Shown: positions 45,821 through 54,238 of the stretch, piece by piece
Layout: each line of letters opens with the position of its first letter
Numbering within the stretch: position 1 is the stretch's first letter
From: Rhodoferax fermentans
Lineage (GTDB): Bacteria; Pseudomonadota; Gammaproteobacteria; Burkholderiales; Burkholderiaceae_C
Reading direction: 5' to 3'
Length of the DNA stretch: 64,000 nt
Assembly (NCBI RefSeq): GCF_002017865.1
Contig: NZ_MTJN01000002.1
Span: 1,426,001-1,490,000 of the forward strand
Notes under the pieces: model-generated
The model's input: only the letters and a program-made list of their open reading frames with translations
Told to the model about the DNA's origin: nothing
The model's database searches: none
Program-made: the position numbers and the translations under genes

Positions 45821-47067
45821 GTCGCCCGTTCACTGCGGTTTCCGCCAAGTTGCTTGGCGCGGTACATGGCGGCATCAGCGGCTTTGATAATTTGATCGGC
45901 ACTGAGCTCGTCCTTGAAAAACACCGCAACACCCACGCTGGCCGTACACACATGACGAATCCCGCCTGGCTCGGCTTTCTGACCCAACGGGGTCAGCAGA
46001 TAGGGGGCGGACAAGGCGTCAAGCAGCTTCTGCGAGACCATGCTGACGGTGCCATTCACATCCTCCGCCGGACCATTGATCTGCCCGAGCAAGACCGCAA
46101 ACTCGTCACCCCCCAGCCGGGCGACCGTGTCCACATCACGCACACAGTTCTTCATCCGTTTGGCCACTTCAACCAGCAACATGTCCCCGGCATCATGGCC
46201 GTAGGTGTCGTTGATGGGCTTGAAATTGTCGAGATCAATCAAGATGACCGCACCATAGGCGTTGTGCCGCTTGCTGCTGGCCAGCGCGTGTTGCAACTGG
46301 TCGTAGAGCAATCTTCGGTTGGCCAAGCCGGTCAGAAAATCGTGTGAGGCATGAAAACTCGAATGCAGGTACAACTCTTTGAACTGCTGTTGCCGCTGCA
46401 AAGTCAGGCTCAAGTTGCGCATGGCTGAGACACCCCAGCCGATCCCCAGCACAAGCACAACGGACGACAGCACAAGAAGGTAGTTACCGAGGGCAGTCAC
46501 CTCTTGGATCAGTTGGCTTGACTGCAAATAACGTCGGCTATGGGCCTCAATGACGAGGCGATGCACATTGGCGTGCAAACTGTCGACCTGGTCCAACAGC
46601 AGCTGCATGGCTGGGTAATCGGGCGTTGGGCTCACCGATTCAAGCACCGGATCGGCCTGTTTGACAAAGGCATGCGCTTGCGCCAACACCGTCTGAAAGA
46701 TGGGCGCGTCCTGCATCGCTTCCCGGCTCTCACCGTTGTCAATCGATGACATGTGCGCGAAAAACAGGCTGTACTGGGTGCTCACTTGCTCGATCAGTTG
46801 CGGCGTATCCTGCCGCATCTGTGCTTCAAACAAGGCACTGCGTAAAGACAAGACCCGCAGCTCCAGCTTGAAGGCATTCCATTCAAAACCGCTGAAGCTT
46901 GGGCGGGTCAAATTCTCCAGGCTGTGTGCCTGCCGGTATTGAAGCCATCCAAAAATGGGAATGCCCAACAAGATCAGCAAAAAGATCACCAAGGCCCCGC
47001 GCCTTACCCGGGCGCTCGCACCAGCATCACCTTCACAGCGCAACCATCCAAGCAACCAGGCTTTCAC
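45817..47067 (-). CDS. Membrane-bound diguanylate cyclase
   Basis: 416 aa from a GTG at 47067. Transmembrane helix at about 25-42, a periplasmic helical sensor region (about 45-190), a second transmembrane helix (about 195-215) and a GGDEF domain with the intact motif at 319-323 (RLGGDEFAVLL) and the substrate-site DLDNFKPINDTYGHDAGD. It should make c-di-GMP. It follows the molybdopterin-domain gene by 18 bp on the same strand, so the two are probably one operon, and the partner may be its periplasmic signal protein. Confidence 0.9.
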   Translation of the reverse strand: MKAWLLGWLRCEGDAGASARVRRGALVIFLLILLGIPIFGWLQYRQAHSLENLTRPSFSGFEWNAFKLELRVLSLRSALFEAQMRQDTPQLIEQVSTQYSLFFAHMSSIDNGESREAMQDAPIFQTVLAQAHAFVKQADPVLESVSPTPDYPAMQLLLDQVDSLHANVHRLVIEAHSRRYLQSSQLIQEVTALGNYLLVLSSVVLVLGIGWGVSAMRNLSLTLQRQQQFKELYLHSSFHASHDFLTGLANRRLLYDQLQHALASSKRHNAYGAVILIDLDNFKPINDTYGHDAGDMLLVEVAKRMKNCVRDVDTVARLGGDEFAVLLGQINGPAEDVNGTVSMVSQKLLDALSAPYLLTPLGQKAEPGGIRHVCTASVGVAVFFKDELSADQIIKAADAAMYRAKQLGGNRSERAT

Positions 47068-47085
47068 ATCAAGGCCCCGGGCAAC

Positions 47086-47613
47086 TCATTCCACCACCAT
47101 CTGTGTCAGATGCCAGACAGATCGGCTGTAATAGACATCACTTTTGAGCTCTGGCAGATCGTCAAACGGGTAGATCAAGAACAGGGGACCTTGGTCCTTG
47201 ACTTTCAAGCTCACCCCGTCAATTTTTCGGGCAAGTACCGGATTGAATTGCGTCACATCCTGAACGGGTACACGCACCTCATAGTTGTCCAGGGCGATCA
47301 ACCTCAGCGACTGGCCTTTGGCACCCACCAGCGCCAGCACGGATTGGAGGGAAGGCCCGGTGAAGGTACGCAGCCCTTTGCGCCAGAATGCGGACGTTTT
47401 GACCTGGCTCACGGCCAGGGCATCCACCATGGCCGCGTCAAACACGGCGGCATTGGCCGAGTTTTTGTGGGTGATGTTCCCGCTGATGGTCAGGATGACG
47501 GGCCCCTCCGGCTTGGCCAAGGACTGCGCCTGCGATAACCAAGGCAAAACAGCAGCCAACAGAAACAAACCACTGCGCGAGAACAGCCTCCACCGACAAG
47601 TCGACATCACCAT
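47086..47613 (-). CDS. Periplasmic molybdopterin-domain-like protein
   Basis: 175 aa with a signal peptide (about 1-29, cleaved near SQAQS). The body, TISGNITHKN, FDAAMVDALAV, FTGPSLQSVLALVGAKGQSLRLIALDNYEVRVP and PLFLIYPFDDLPEL, resembles the oxidoreductase molybdopterin-binding domain (YedY/sulfite-oxidase fold) reduced to a stand-alone domain. The cofactor Cys of YedY is not evident, so it may be a binding rather than an enzymatic protein. It is the first gene of a pair with the diguanylate cyclase; a ligand-sensing role is inferred. Confidence 0.65.
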   Translation of the reverse strand: MVMSTCRWRLFSRSGLFLLAAVLPWLSQAQSLAKPEGPVILTISGNITHKNSANAAVFDAAMVDALAVSQVKTSAFWRKGLRTFTGPSLQSVLALVGAKGQSLRLIALDNYEVRVPVQDVTQFNPVLARKIDGVSLKVKDQGPLFLIYPFDDLPELKSDVYYSRSVWHLTQMVVE

Positions 47614-47778
47614 CCACCCTGCTCACTTTTTTCACAAAGTTGACCGGTTCTTGTGCCGGATTTGTAACATTCTAAAGTGCTGATCGCCCTGTCTGACGGC
47701 GCCTCGGGCAAGGCTGATCAAGTCTCTGCTTGGCCCATGACTTGCGTGGTTCATGGCAACACTGGCAGGAAGAGGCAG

Positions 47779-47901
47779 ATGAAACAACACACCCTGGCCC
47801 TGGCCGAACAGCAAAGCTTTGACAGCGATCGCCAACCCACGCGGCGCGACGAGTGCTTGAAAACCATGGAAGTCATCGTTCCCTGGCCATCCCTGTGCTA
47901 A
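47779..47901 (+). pseudogene. IS5-family transposase N-terminal remnant
   Basis: 40 codons, MKQHTLALAEQQSF then PTRRDECLKTMEVIVPWPSLC and a stop. The pattern TRR-x-x-FLxxME-x-VPW-x-LC is the start of IS5-group transposases; the catalytic core is missing. It stands alone in the 380-bp gap between the molybdopterin-domain gene and the AraC regulator; inverted repeats were not identified. Confidence 0.7.
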
Positions 47902-47994
47902 GTCAGGCCAGTTTTATGTGCTCCAGCGGTCTTGGCGGTCGTCAATAGCTGTAGTTTTCCTTCCTATTTGCTGTTCTCTTTTCGCTCGCAGGCG

Positions 47995-48930
47995 TCAGTG
48001 GCGAGACGTAGCGTTGGCGCCAAAACGGCTGGCCGCCTGGCGACGGTAATCGCTGGGGGTCATGCCTTTGATGTCCAGAAAACGTCGGTTGAAGTTGGCG
48101 ATGTTGTTGAAGCCCACCTGGTAACCAATGTGGGTGATCAGCAGGTCAGACTCCATCAGCAACTGGCAGGCGCGACTGACCCGCACGTGGTTGACAAAAT
48201 CGGTGAAGGTGTTGCCGGTGGCCCGACGGAAAAAGCGCGAAAAACTGCTCTCGCTCATGTCGAGTTCGCGCGCCATGTCCGCCGCCGAAATCGGTTCGGA
48301 CAGGTTGTCGCTGATGCGGCTGAGAATGGCATTGATCTGGTCGAGTTGGGTGTCGCTGTCCATGCTCTTCATCTGGGTGTTGGACAGCAGCCGGAAATCT
48401 GTGCAGCGTGAGAGTTCACCCATCAGCTCACAAAACGCCGCAAACCGCGCCAAACCCTGATTGGCTTTGATTCGCTGCCAGTACGTGACCGTTTGCGCAA
48501 AAACGCCAAAAAACTCGATGCCATGTTTGGCTCGCTCCAACAAGGGCATCACCTCACGCAGTTCGACGATGTGCCTGCTGGCTGTTTCAATGGGTTCGTG
48601 CAAAAACTGGATCACCAGATCACGCAGTGGAACGCCGCCATCGGGCACGTCGGCGCTAACCCAGTTGTGCGGCAGGCGCGGACCAGTCAAGACCACGTGC
48701 CCCGGCTGGAAGTGGCCGATCCAGTCGCCGACGAACGCCTTGCCAGAGGTGGTGGTGATCAAGTGCAGTTCATACTCGTCATGGTGGTGCCATCGCGCCA
48801 GCGGTGTCGGGAACCCATGGGACAGGCAGCGGATGAAGCCCGACTCATCAGGTGTCTCATAGCCCAAATCCGAGGAGCGTACGTGGTCGAGCTCCAGCTC
48901 TGGCTTGAGTTGACGTCGCAGGTTGAACAT
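47995..48930 (-). CDS. AraC-family regulator of the polyol operon
   Basis: 311 aa: N-terminal cupin-like sensing domain (about 30-150, HHHDEYELHLITTTSGKAFVGD) and a C-terminal double helix-turn-helix (about 205-305, LSEPISAADMARELDMSESSFSRFFRRATGNTF and GYQVGFNNIANFNRRFLDIKGMTPSDYRR). It follows the polyol genes on the same strand, like the AraC-type MtlR in pseudomonad mannitol/sorbitol/arabinitol operons, and probably activates them. Confidence 0.88.
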   Translation of the reverse strand: MFNLRRQLKPELELDHVRSSDLGYETPDESGFIRCLSHGFPTPLARWHHHDEYELHLITTTSGKAFVGDWIGHFQPGHVVLTGPRLPHNWVSADVPDGGVPLRDLVIQFLHEPIETASRHIVELREVMPLLERAKHGIEFFGVFAQTVTYWQRIKANQGLARFAAFCELMGELSRCTDFRLLSNTQMKSMDSDTQLDQINAILSRISDNLSEPISAADMARELDMSESSFSRFFRRATGNTFTDFVNHVRVSRACQLLMESDLLITHIGYQVGFNNIANFNRRFLDIKGMTPSDYRRQAASRFGANATSRH

Positions 48931-49020
48931 GTCTTTTTGTGCTTGTTTGTCAACTCATCACATTACCACCATCCACACGCAGCGTCTGTTTGCCCTGCGG
49001 GCCGACGCTTGGCACCGTGG

Positions 49021-50406
49021 TCATGATTGGTGGTTCTTGACAAAGAGTTTGACACGTTCAAACGCGGTGCGCATGGCCTGGACCAGGCGCTCGTCATTGG
49101 CCAGCGGACCCCACAACACGGTGTTGGCACAGTACGCTGCAACTGGGTCAACAGACTCGCAAATCGCATGGGCCGCCGCTGGGTCCATGGCCTGGTCCTG
49201 GTAGGTGTAGGGAATCTGCCCGGCATGCCAGCGTTGCAGGTAGGCTAAAAAGAGTGCAGGCAGCATGGACACGCTGTGGATGGTTTCACCACGTGCCAGC
49301 CGGTCGCGGATGGTGGGTGCAATCATCGCTGGGATCTTCGAGAACGCGTCCATCGCCACCCGCTGGTTGGTATCGGCAATGGCCGGGTTGCCAAAGCGGT
49401 CCAACACCACGTCACGGTATTTTTCGAGGTTAATCGGGCAGGGCAACAGCACCGGAATGGTGTCGTCGGTGACGTAGTCATAGGCCAGTTGGCGGATCAC
49501 CGGGTCAAGCGTGCCCTCATGGATGTAGGTGTAACCGACCAGCGTGCCAGCCCAGGCGATGCAGCTGTGGGTGGCGTTGAGCAGGCGGATCTTGGCTTCT
49601 TCATACGCTTGCACCGAGGTCACCATCTCCACCCCGACCTTTTCCCACTCGGGGCGACCGGCGATGAAGTTGTCTTCAATCACCCACTGGATGAAGCTTT
49701 CTCCCATCAGCGCCGCAGCGTCGTCGACGCCGGTGGTGGCCAGCACACGCGCCCGCACCTCTGGCGTCGGGCGTGGTGTGATGCGGTCCACCATCGCGTT
49801 GGGGCTGGTGGTGTTGGCCTGCACCCAGGCCAGCAGGGCGCTGTCACCAAGCAATTCAATGAATTGCAGCAGCCCGCCGCGTGAGCGTTCGCCGTTGTGG
49901 CGCAGGTTGTCGCAATTGAGCAGTGTCACTGGCCCGGCATTGGCTTGCATGCGGGCGCGCAGGATGACGCAGAGTGCGCCGTAGATGGTCGACACCGGTT
50001 CGCCTGACTTGACCGCAGCCAGATCGGCTCGCAGGTCGGCAAAGTTCTGATCGAGCTGGTACTTGGCATCGAGGTAATAGCCGGCTTCGGTCACGGTAAA
50101 AGAAATGATGCGTGTGTCCGCGTCTGCGCCGATACGCACCAGACCACAGAGCTCGGGATCAAAAGGCACCACGGTCTGGATGGCGGTGATACGGGTGTAG
50201 CTGCGCTCGTTGTGCGGGGTCACGGTTTCCAGCGTGTAGGCCCCCCCCTGGGCAATCAAAGCGTCAATGGTGTCTTGCATGTCGGGTCGGATATTGCCGC
50301 CGGCCAGCGCCCAACGTTGGTCGCCGGATTCCCGCAACTGGTGCAGGTAGACGGCCTGGTGGGCACGGTGGAATGAACCTAGACCCAGGTGGAGCATCGT
50401 CGTCAT
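49021..50406 (-). CDS. dalD: D-arabinitol 4-dehydrogenase (mannitol dehydrogenase family)
   Basis: NAD-dependent oxidation of D-arabinitol to D-xylulose; 461 aa. The N-terminal nucleotide-binding loop LHLGLGSFHRAHQAVYLHQL and C-terminal catalytic stretch (IRLLNATHSCIAWAGTL, NQRVAMDAFSKIPAMIAPT with the family Lys) match polyol dehydrogenases; overall wording (TVTEAGYYL, LLNCDNLRHNGER, ITPRPT) fits DalD of Klebsiella best. The start is the ATG at 50406. It lies 56 bp after the ribitol dehydrogenase-like gene. Confidence 0.88.
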   Translation of the reverse strand: MTTMLHLGLGSFHRAHQAVYLHQLRESGDQRWALAGGNIRPDMQDTIDALIAQGGAYTLETVTPHNERSYTRITAIQTVVPFDPELCGLVRIGADADTRIISFTVTEAGYYLDAKYQLDQNFADLRADLAAVKSGEPVSTIYGALCVILRARMQANAGPVTLLNCDNLRHNGERSRGGLLQFIELLGDSALLAWVQANTTSPNAMVDRITPRPTPEVRARVLATTGVDDAAALMGESFIQWVIEDNFIAGRPEWEKVGVEMVTSVQAYEEAKIRLLNATHSCIAWAGTLVGYTYIHEGTLDPVIRQLAYDYVTDDTIPVLLPCPINLEKYRDVVLDRFGNPAIADTNQRVAMDAFSKIPAMIAPTIRDRLARGETIHSVSMLPALFLAYLQRWHAGQIPYTYQDQAMDPAAAHAICESVDPVAAYCANTVLWGPLANDERLVQAMRTAFERVKLFVKNHQS

Positions 50407-50462
50407 GATGTGGCTTCTTTCTAGAGTGTGACTGTCAATAAAAAGGGATACGGGTGGCCGGT

Positions 50463-51200
50463 TCAGAGGTCGAACTGCGTGGGCATCATCACCACATCGC
50501 GGATCGTCATGCCGCGCGGGCGCGTGAGCATGAACAGCACGACGTTGGCAACCTCGGCGGCCTCCAGCAAACTGCCCTTGGCCTTGGCCTCTTCCAGCTT
50601 TTCTGCCGGCCAGTCGGCCAGCAGCGAGGTGATCACCGGTCCTGGTGAGATGGCGCCCACACGGATGCCGTGCTTGAACACCTGGCGCCGCACTGTCTGC
50701 ACAAAACAATCAATGGCCCACTTGCTGGAGGCGTAGACCGGCTCCCAAGGAGTGGGGAAATGCGCTGCGAGCGAGCTTGTCACGATGATGTCGCCCACAC
50801 CTCTCTCCATCATGTGGGGCAGCACCCCGCGTACGTTCTTCATGACCACGTTGATGTTCAGGTTGAGCATGCGGTCGATCGCGTCGTCGGTCGCGTCGAT
50901 CAGATCACCACCCACATACAGTCCGGCGTTGGCGTGGAAGATGTCGAGTCGGCCACCGGTCAGCGCCAGAATGCGCGCTGGCATGGCCGCACACTGTGCG
51001 GGGTCCAGCAGGTCCAGCACCAGTGGCAGGGCGCAATCGCCCAGTGTTTCCCGGGCCTTGGCCAGAGCCGGTGCATCGCGGTCAACCAGGACGACCTGTG
51101 CGCCAGCAGCGATCATCGCCTGGGCACAGGCAAACCCGATGCCCGATGCCGCACCGGTGACGGCGGCCACCTGGCCGCTCAGGAGAGGTGTATGGTTCAT
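50463..51200 (-). CDS. Ribitol 2-dehydrogenase-like SDR
   Basis: 245-aa short-chain dehydrogenase: NAD-binding TGAASGIG (about 15-22), HANAG, catalytic Tyr and Lys in EPVYASSKWA. The sequence through RLDIFHANAGLYVGG and GIRVGAISPGPVITSLLADWP is close to my memory of ribitol dehydrogenases, which form D-ribulose. It sits between the ATPase (23 bp) and dalD of the polyol operon, so oxidation of a pentitol or related polyol is likely. Confidence 0.85.
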   Translation of the reverse strand: MNHTPLLSGQVAAVTGAASGIGFACAQAMIAAGAQVVLVDRDAPALAKARETLGDCALPLVLDLLDPAQCAAMPARILALTGGRLDIFHANAGLYVGGDLIDATDDAIDRMLNLNINVVMKNVRGVLPHMMERGVGDIIVTSSLAAHFPTPWEPVYASSKWAIDCFVQTVRRQVFKHGIRVGAISPGPVITSLLADWPAEKLEEAKAKGSLLEAAEVANVVLFMLTRPRGMTIRDVVMMPTQFDL

Positions 51201-51223
51201 GATGTCACGCAGTGGTCGGTGAG

Positions 51224-52285
51224 TCAGTGGGTCGGTGTTTCATGGGTTTGACCGGTGCGTGTGATGCGCCCGTTGGCATCAAACACATGGGCCGCGTCGG
51301 TGTCGATCTGGATGCCCACGGCATCACCCGTTCGCAGCGGTGTGCGTTCGTTTTGGCGCGACACCAGTTGGGCACCTTGTGTGGTGGTGACGTAGATCAG
51401 TGTTTCCGCGCCCAGCGCCTCGACCAAGTCGACCTTGCCATGCAGCAAACCCTGCCCAGCCGGGTGCAGCATCACGTTCTCTGGCCGCAAGCCGACGAAG
51501 CCATCCGACGCGATGGACAAACCTGCGGTGGTTTGCAGCGCAGGCAACTGGGAGGCCGGAACAATGTTCATCTGGGGCGTGCCAATGAACTGCGCCACAA
51601 ACTGGTTGGCCGGGCGGTCATAGAGTTCCAGCGGTGTGCCAACCTGCTCGATCACGCCATCGCGCAGCACCACCACGCGGTCGGCCAGGGTCATGGCTTC
51701 GACCTGGTCGTGGGTCACATAAATCGTGGTGGCACCCAGGTCGCGGTGCAGTTTGGCGATCTCGATGCGGGTCTGGCCGCGCAATGCCGCGTCCAGGTTG
51801 GAGAGTGGTTCGTCGAACAGAAACACCTTGGGCGCTCGCACGATGGCGCGGCCAATGGCAACGCGCTGGCGCTGGCCACCGGATAACTCTTTGGGCGTGC
51901 GGTCCAGGTACTGCGTCAGATTCAGAATCTTGGCGGCCCGGTCCACTTTTTCCTTGATCAAGCTGGGGTCGGCTTTGGCCAGTTTGAGCGCAAAACTCAT
52001 GTTCTCGAACACACTCATGTGCGGGTACAGCGCGTAACTCTGGAACACCATGGCCAGGTCGCGTTTGCTCGAAGGCAGGTGGGTGATGTCACGGCCATCG
52101 AGCTTCAGGGTACCGCCGTTGATCTGTTCCAGCCCGGCGATCAGGCGCAAGAGCGTGGATTTGCCACAGCCCGAAGGCCCGACAAACACCACGAATTCAC
52201 CCTTTTGAATGTCCAAATTCAAGCCCTTGATGACGTGAACTTGACCAAAAACTTTGTCGATGCCGCTTAAGCTAAGGTAAGCCAT
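51224..52285 (-). CDS. Polyol ABC transporter ATPase (SmoK/MtlK, MalK type)
   Basis: 353-aa ATPase with Walker A GPSGCGKST, signature LSGGQRQRVAIGRAI, Walker B KVFLFDEPLSNLDA and the MalK-type regulatory C-terminal domain (about 235-353, GLRPENVMLH). ATG at 52285 after AGGAG with 8-bp spacing; a TTG one codon earlier is less likely. Part of the transport operon: binding protein, two permeases, ATPase. Confidence 0.92.
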   Translation of the reverse strand: MAYLSLSGIDKVFGQVHVIKGLNLDIQKGEFVVFVGPSGCGKSTLLRLIAGLEQINGGTLKLDGRDITHLPSSKRDLAMVFQSYALYPHMSVFENMSFALKLAKADPSLIKEKVDRAAKILNLTQYLDRTPKELSGGQRQRVAIGRAIVRAPKVFLFDEPLSNLDAALRGQTRIEIAKLHRDLGATTIYVTHDQVEAMTLADRVVVLRDGVIEQVGTPLELYDRPANQFVAQFIGTPQMNIVPASQLPALQTTAGLSIASDGFVGLRPENVMLHPAGQGLLHGKVDLVEALGAETLIYVTTTQGAQLVSRQNERTPLRTGDAVGIQIDTDAAHVFDANGRITRTGQTHETPTH

Positions 52286-52345
52286 CAAATTGCTCCTAAT
52301 CTATTTATATGCAAAGGGTTGAGTGCAACGACCGCTAACCAGGGG

Positions 52346-52432
52346 TGCCGCAGAACCGGCTTTGCCGGGCTGCTGGCGCCGCCCCCTGCAAGGGGGAAAG
52401 CGGCCACACGGAGTGGGCAAACCTGGGGGTGT
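52346..52432. repeat. GC-rich repeat, family B (intergenic)
   Basis: Between permease and ATPase genes: CCGGCTTTGCCGG hairpin, then CGCCCCCTGCAAGGGGGAAAGCG and a tail ending CCTGGGGGTGTT. Its reverse complement aligns with the copy in the uvrA-like gene (CCCCCACG-type start, then CACTGCGT). It may add a stem-loop within the operon mRNA. Confidence 0.55.
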
Positions 52433-52435
52433 TCA

Positions 52436-53260
52436 TCATTTGACGGCACCGAAGGTCAAGCCTTGCACCAGTTGTTTTTGGCTGAACCAGCCAAACACCA
52501 CGATGGGTGCGATGGCCATGAAGGACGCGGCAGACAGCTTGGCCCAGAACAGACCTTCGGGACTGGAGTAACTGGCAATCAGCGTGGCCAGCGTGCCTGC
52601 CTTGGCTGCGCTGAGGTTGAGGGACCAGAACGCCTCATTCCAGCTCAGCACCAGGCACAACAAGCCGGTTGATGCCAAGCCGCCCAGTGTGAGCGGTAGC
52701 AGCACCATACGAAACTCTTGCCACAGCGTGGCGCCGTCCATGCGCGCGGCCTCCAGAATCTCGCCCGGTATTTCCTTGAACTGCGAATACAGCATCCAGA
52801 CCATGATGGGCAGGTTGCTCAGGGTGAAGATGATGGTCAGCCCGGTGCGGGTATCGAGCAAACCGGAGTTCTGTGCCAGCACATAGATCGGCACCAGCGC
52901 GCCCACGGCGGGCATCATCTTGGTGGACAACATCCACATCAGGATGTCCTTGGTGTATTTGCCTTTGAAGAAGGCCATCGAGTACGCGGCTGGAAACGCC
53001 AGTGCCAGCCCGAGGAGGGTGGAGGCCACGCTGGTGATCAGCGAGTTTTGGGCGTACAGCAGATAGTCACTACGCTCCTCGACGATCGTGAAGTTCTCCA
53101 GCGTGGGCGTGAACAGCAGCAAAGGCGGCACCGCGATGGCTTGCAACTCGGTCTTGAACGCGGTCAGCACCAGCCAGCCCAGCGGGAAAAACAGCAGCAA
53201 GGCAACGCCCCAGGCGGCCAGCGTGCGCACATATAACAAGAGCTTGTTTTGGGTGTTCAT
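52436..53260 (-). CDS. Polyol ABC permease (SmoG/MtlG, MalG type)
   Basis: 274-aa inner-membrane permease with six transmembrane helices. The EAA coupling loop is seen at EAARMDGATLWQEFRMVLLPLTLGGLAST, and the C-terminus VQGLTFGAVK is typical. The 150 bp to the ATPase gene are filled by a GC-rich repeat. It lies 10 bp after the MalF-type gene. Confidence 0.92.
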   Translation of the reverse strand: MNTQNKLLLYVRTLAAWGVALLLFFPLGWLVLTAFKTELQAIAVPPLLLFTPTLENFTIVEERSDYLLYAQNSLITSVASTLLGLALAFPAAYSMAFFKGKYTKDILMWMLSTKMMPAVGALVPIYVLAQNSGLLDTRTGLTIIFTLSNLPIMVWMLYSQFKEIPGEILEAARMDGATLWQEFRMVLLPLTLGGLASTGLLCLVLSWNEAFWSLNLSAAKAGTLATLIASYSSPEGLFWAKLSAASFMAIAPIVVFGWFSQKQLVQGLTFGAVK

Positions 53261-53270
53261 GGTGCGCTAC

Positions 53271-54137
53271 TTATTTGTCAAGGTTTTTGCCAACCATGCG
53301 GATCAGGAAAATGCCGGCAATATTCGCCAGCACCACCGCAAACAGCGCCCCGGCAGAAGCCACGCCGGCGTCAAAGTTCAGCAGCGCCTGCTTGAAGATC
53401 AGAAACGCCACATTGGTGCTGGCGTCCCCCGGACCGCCACCGGTAGTGGTGTAGATCTCGGCAAACACGCTGAGCAAAAAGATCATCTCGATCATCACCA
53501 CCACCGCCATCGAGCGGCCCAGGTGTGGGATGTAGAGGTAGCGCAGTTGCTGCAGGTAGGTGGCACCGTCCATGCGCGAGGCCTCTAACTGCTCGCGATC
53601 CATGCTTTGCAGCGCGGTGATAAAAATCAGTGTGGCAAACGGCAGCCACTGCCAAGTGACGATCAGGATCACGCTCCACAGCGGCCAGTCGGTCAGCCAA
53701 TCCACCGGCGTGGCACCAAAGAAAATCCAGACTTGCGCCAGCACGCCATAAATCGGGTTCATCATCATGTGTTTCCACAGCAGCGCGTTGACTGTGGGCA
53801 TGACAAAAAAGGGCGAAATCAGCAGGATGCGCACGATGTTGCGCCCCGGAAACGGCGCATCCACCAGCAGCGCCAGCAATATGCCAACCACCACGGTCAG
53901 CACAATCACCGAGCCCAGCAGCAGCAAGGTGTTGCTCACCGCTGTACCAAAAGACGGGTCGGTGATGAAGTATTCAAAGTTCTCCAGCCCGATGAAGCCG
54001 CTCTGATCGGGCTGCATCAGGTTGTAGCGAATGACCGAAAAATAGATCGACATCACCAGTGGCACGATCATCCACAGGAAGAGCGTGAGCACAGCAGGTG
54101 CCAGCAGGATGCGGGGAATGAATCTGTTCATGGACAA
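53271..54137 (-). CDS. Polyol ABC permease (SmoF/MtlF, MalF type)
   Basis: 288-aa inner-membrane permease with six transmembrane helices, ILLAPAVLTLFLWMIVPLVMSIYFS at the N-terminus, and EAA loop EASRMDGATYLQQLRYLYIPHLGRSM. It pairs with the MalG-type subunit. It is preceded by 101 bp with an intergenic repeat after the binding-protein gene. Confidence 0.92.
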   Translation of the reverse strand: MSMNRFIPRILLAPAVLTLFLWMIVPLVMSIYFSVIRYNLMQPDQSGFIGLENFEYFITDPSFGTAVSNTLLLLGSVIVLTVVVGILLALLVDAPFPGRNIVRILLISPFFVMPTVNALLWKHMMMNPIYGVLAQVWIFFGATPVDWLTDWPLWSVILIVTWQWLPFATLIFITALQSMDREQLEASRMDGATYLQQLRYLYIPHLGRSMAVVVMIEMIFLLSVFAEIYTTTGGGPGDASTNVAFLIFKQALLNFDAGVASAGALFAVVLANIAGIFLIRMVGKNLDK

Positions 54138-54167
54138 AGGCCTTGGTGAATCAGTTTGCTCATCAAA

Positions 54168-54218
54168 ATGGCTTCAAGCCCTCTTCTATAAAGGGCAAGA
54201 AGCTATTGATTTGATAGT
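54168..54218 (+). repeat. Palindromic repeat, family A (intergenic, variant)
   Basis: Between the binding-protein and permease genes: GGCTTCAAGCCCTCTTCTAT, AAAGGGCAAGAAGCTATTGA, TTTGATAG. The core GCCCT...AGGGC and the AAGAAGCTAT tail agree with the family; it could act as a mRNA stem-loop between a high-level and a lower-level gene of the operon. Confidence 0.7.
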
Positions 54219-54238
54219 TTTACAAGTCCTGATCTGAT

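Noticed and set aside
47940..47990. TCAATAGCTGTAGTTTTCCT as a degenerate family A repeat
   Set aside because: Similarity is confined to a few bases around TAGCT; no CCCTT/AAGGG arms.
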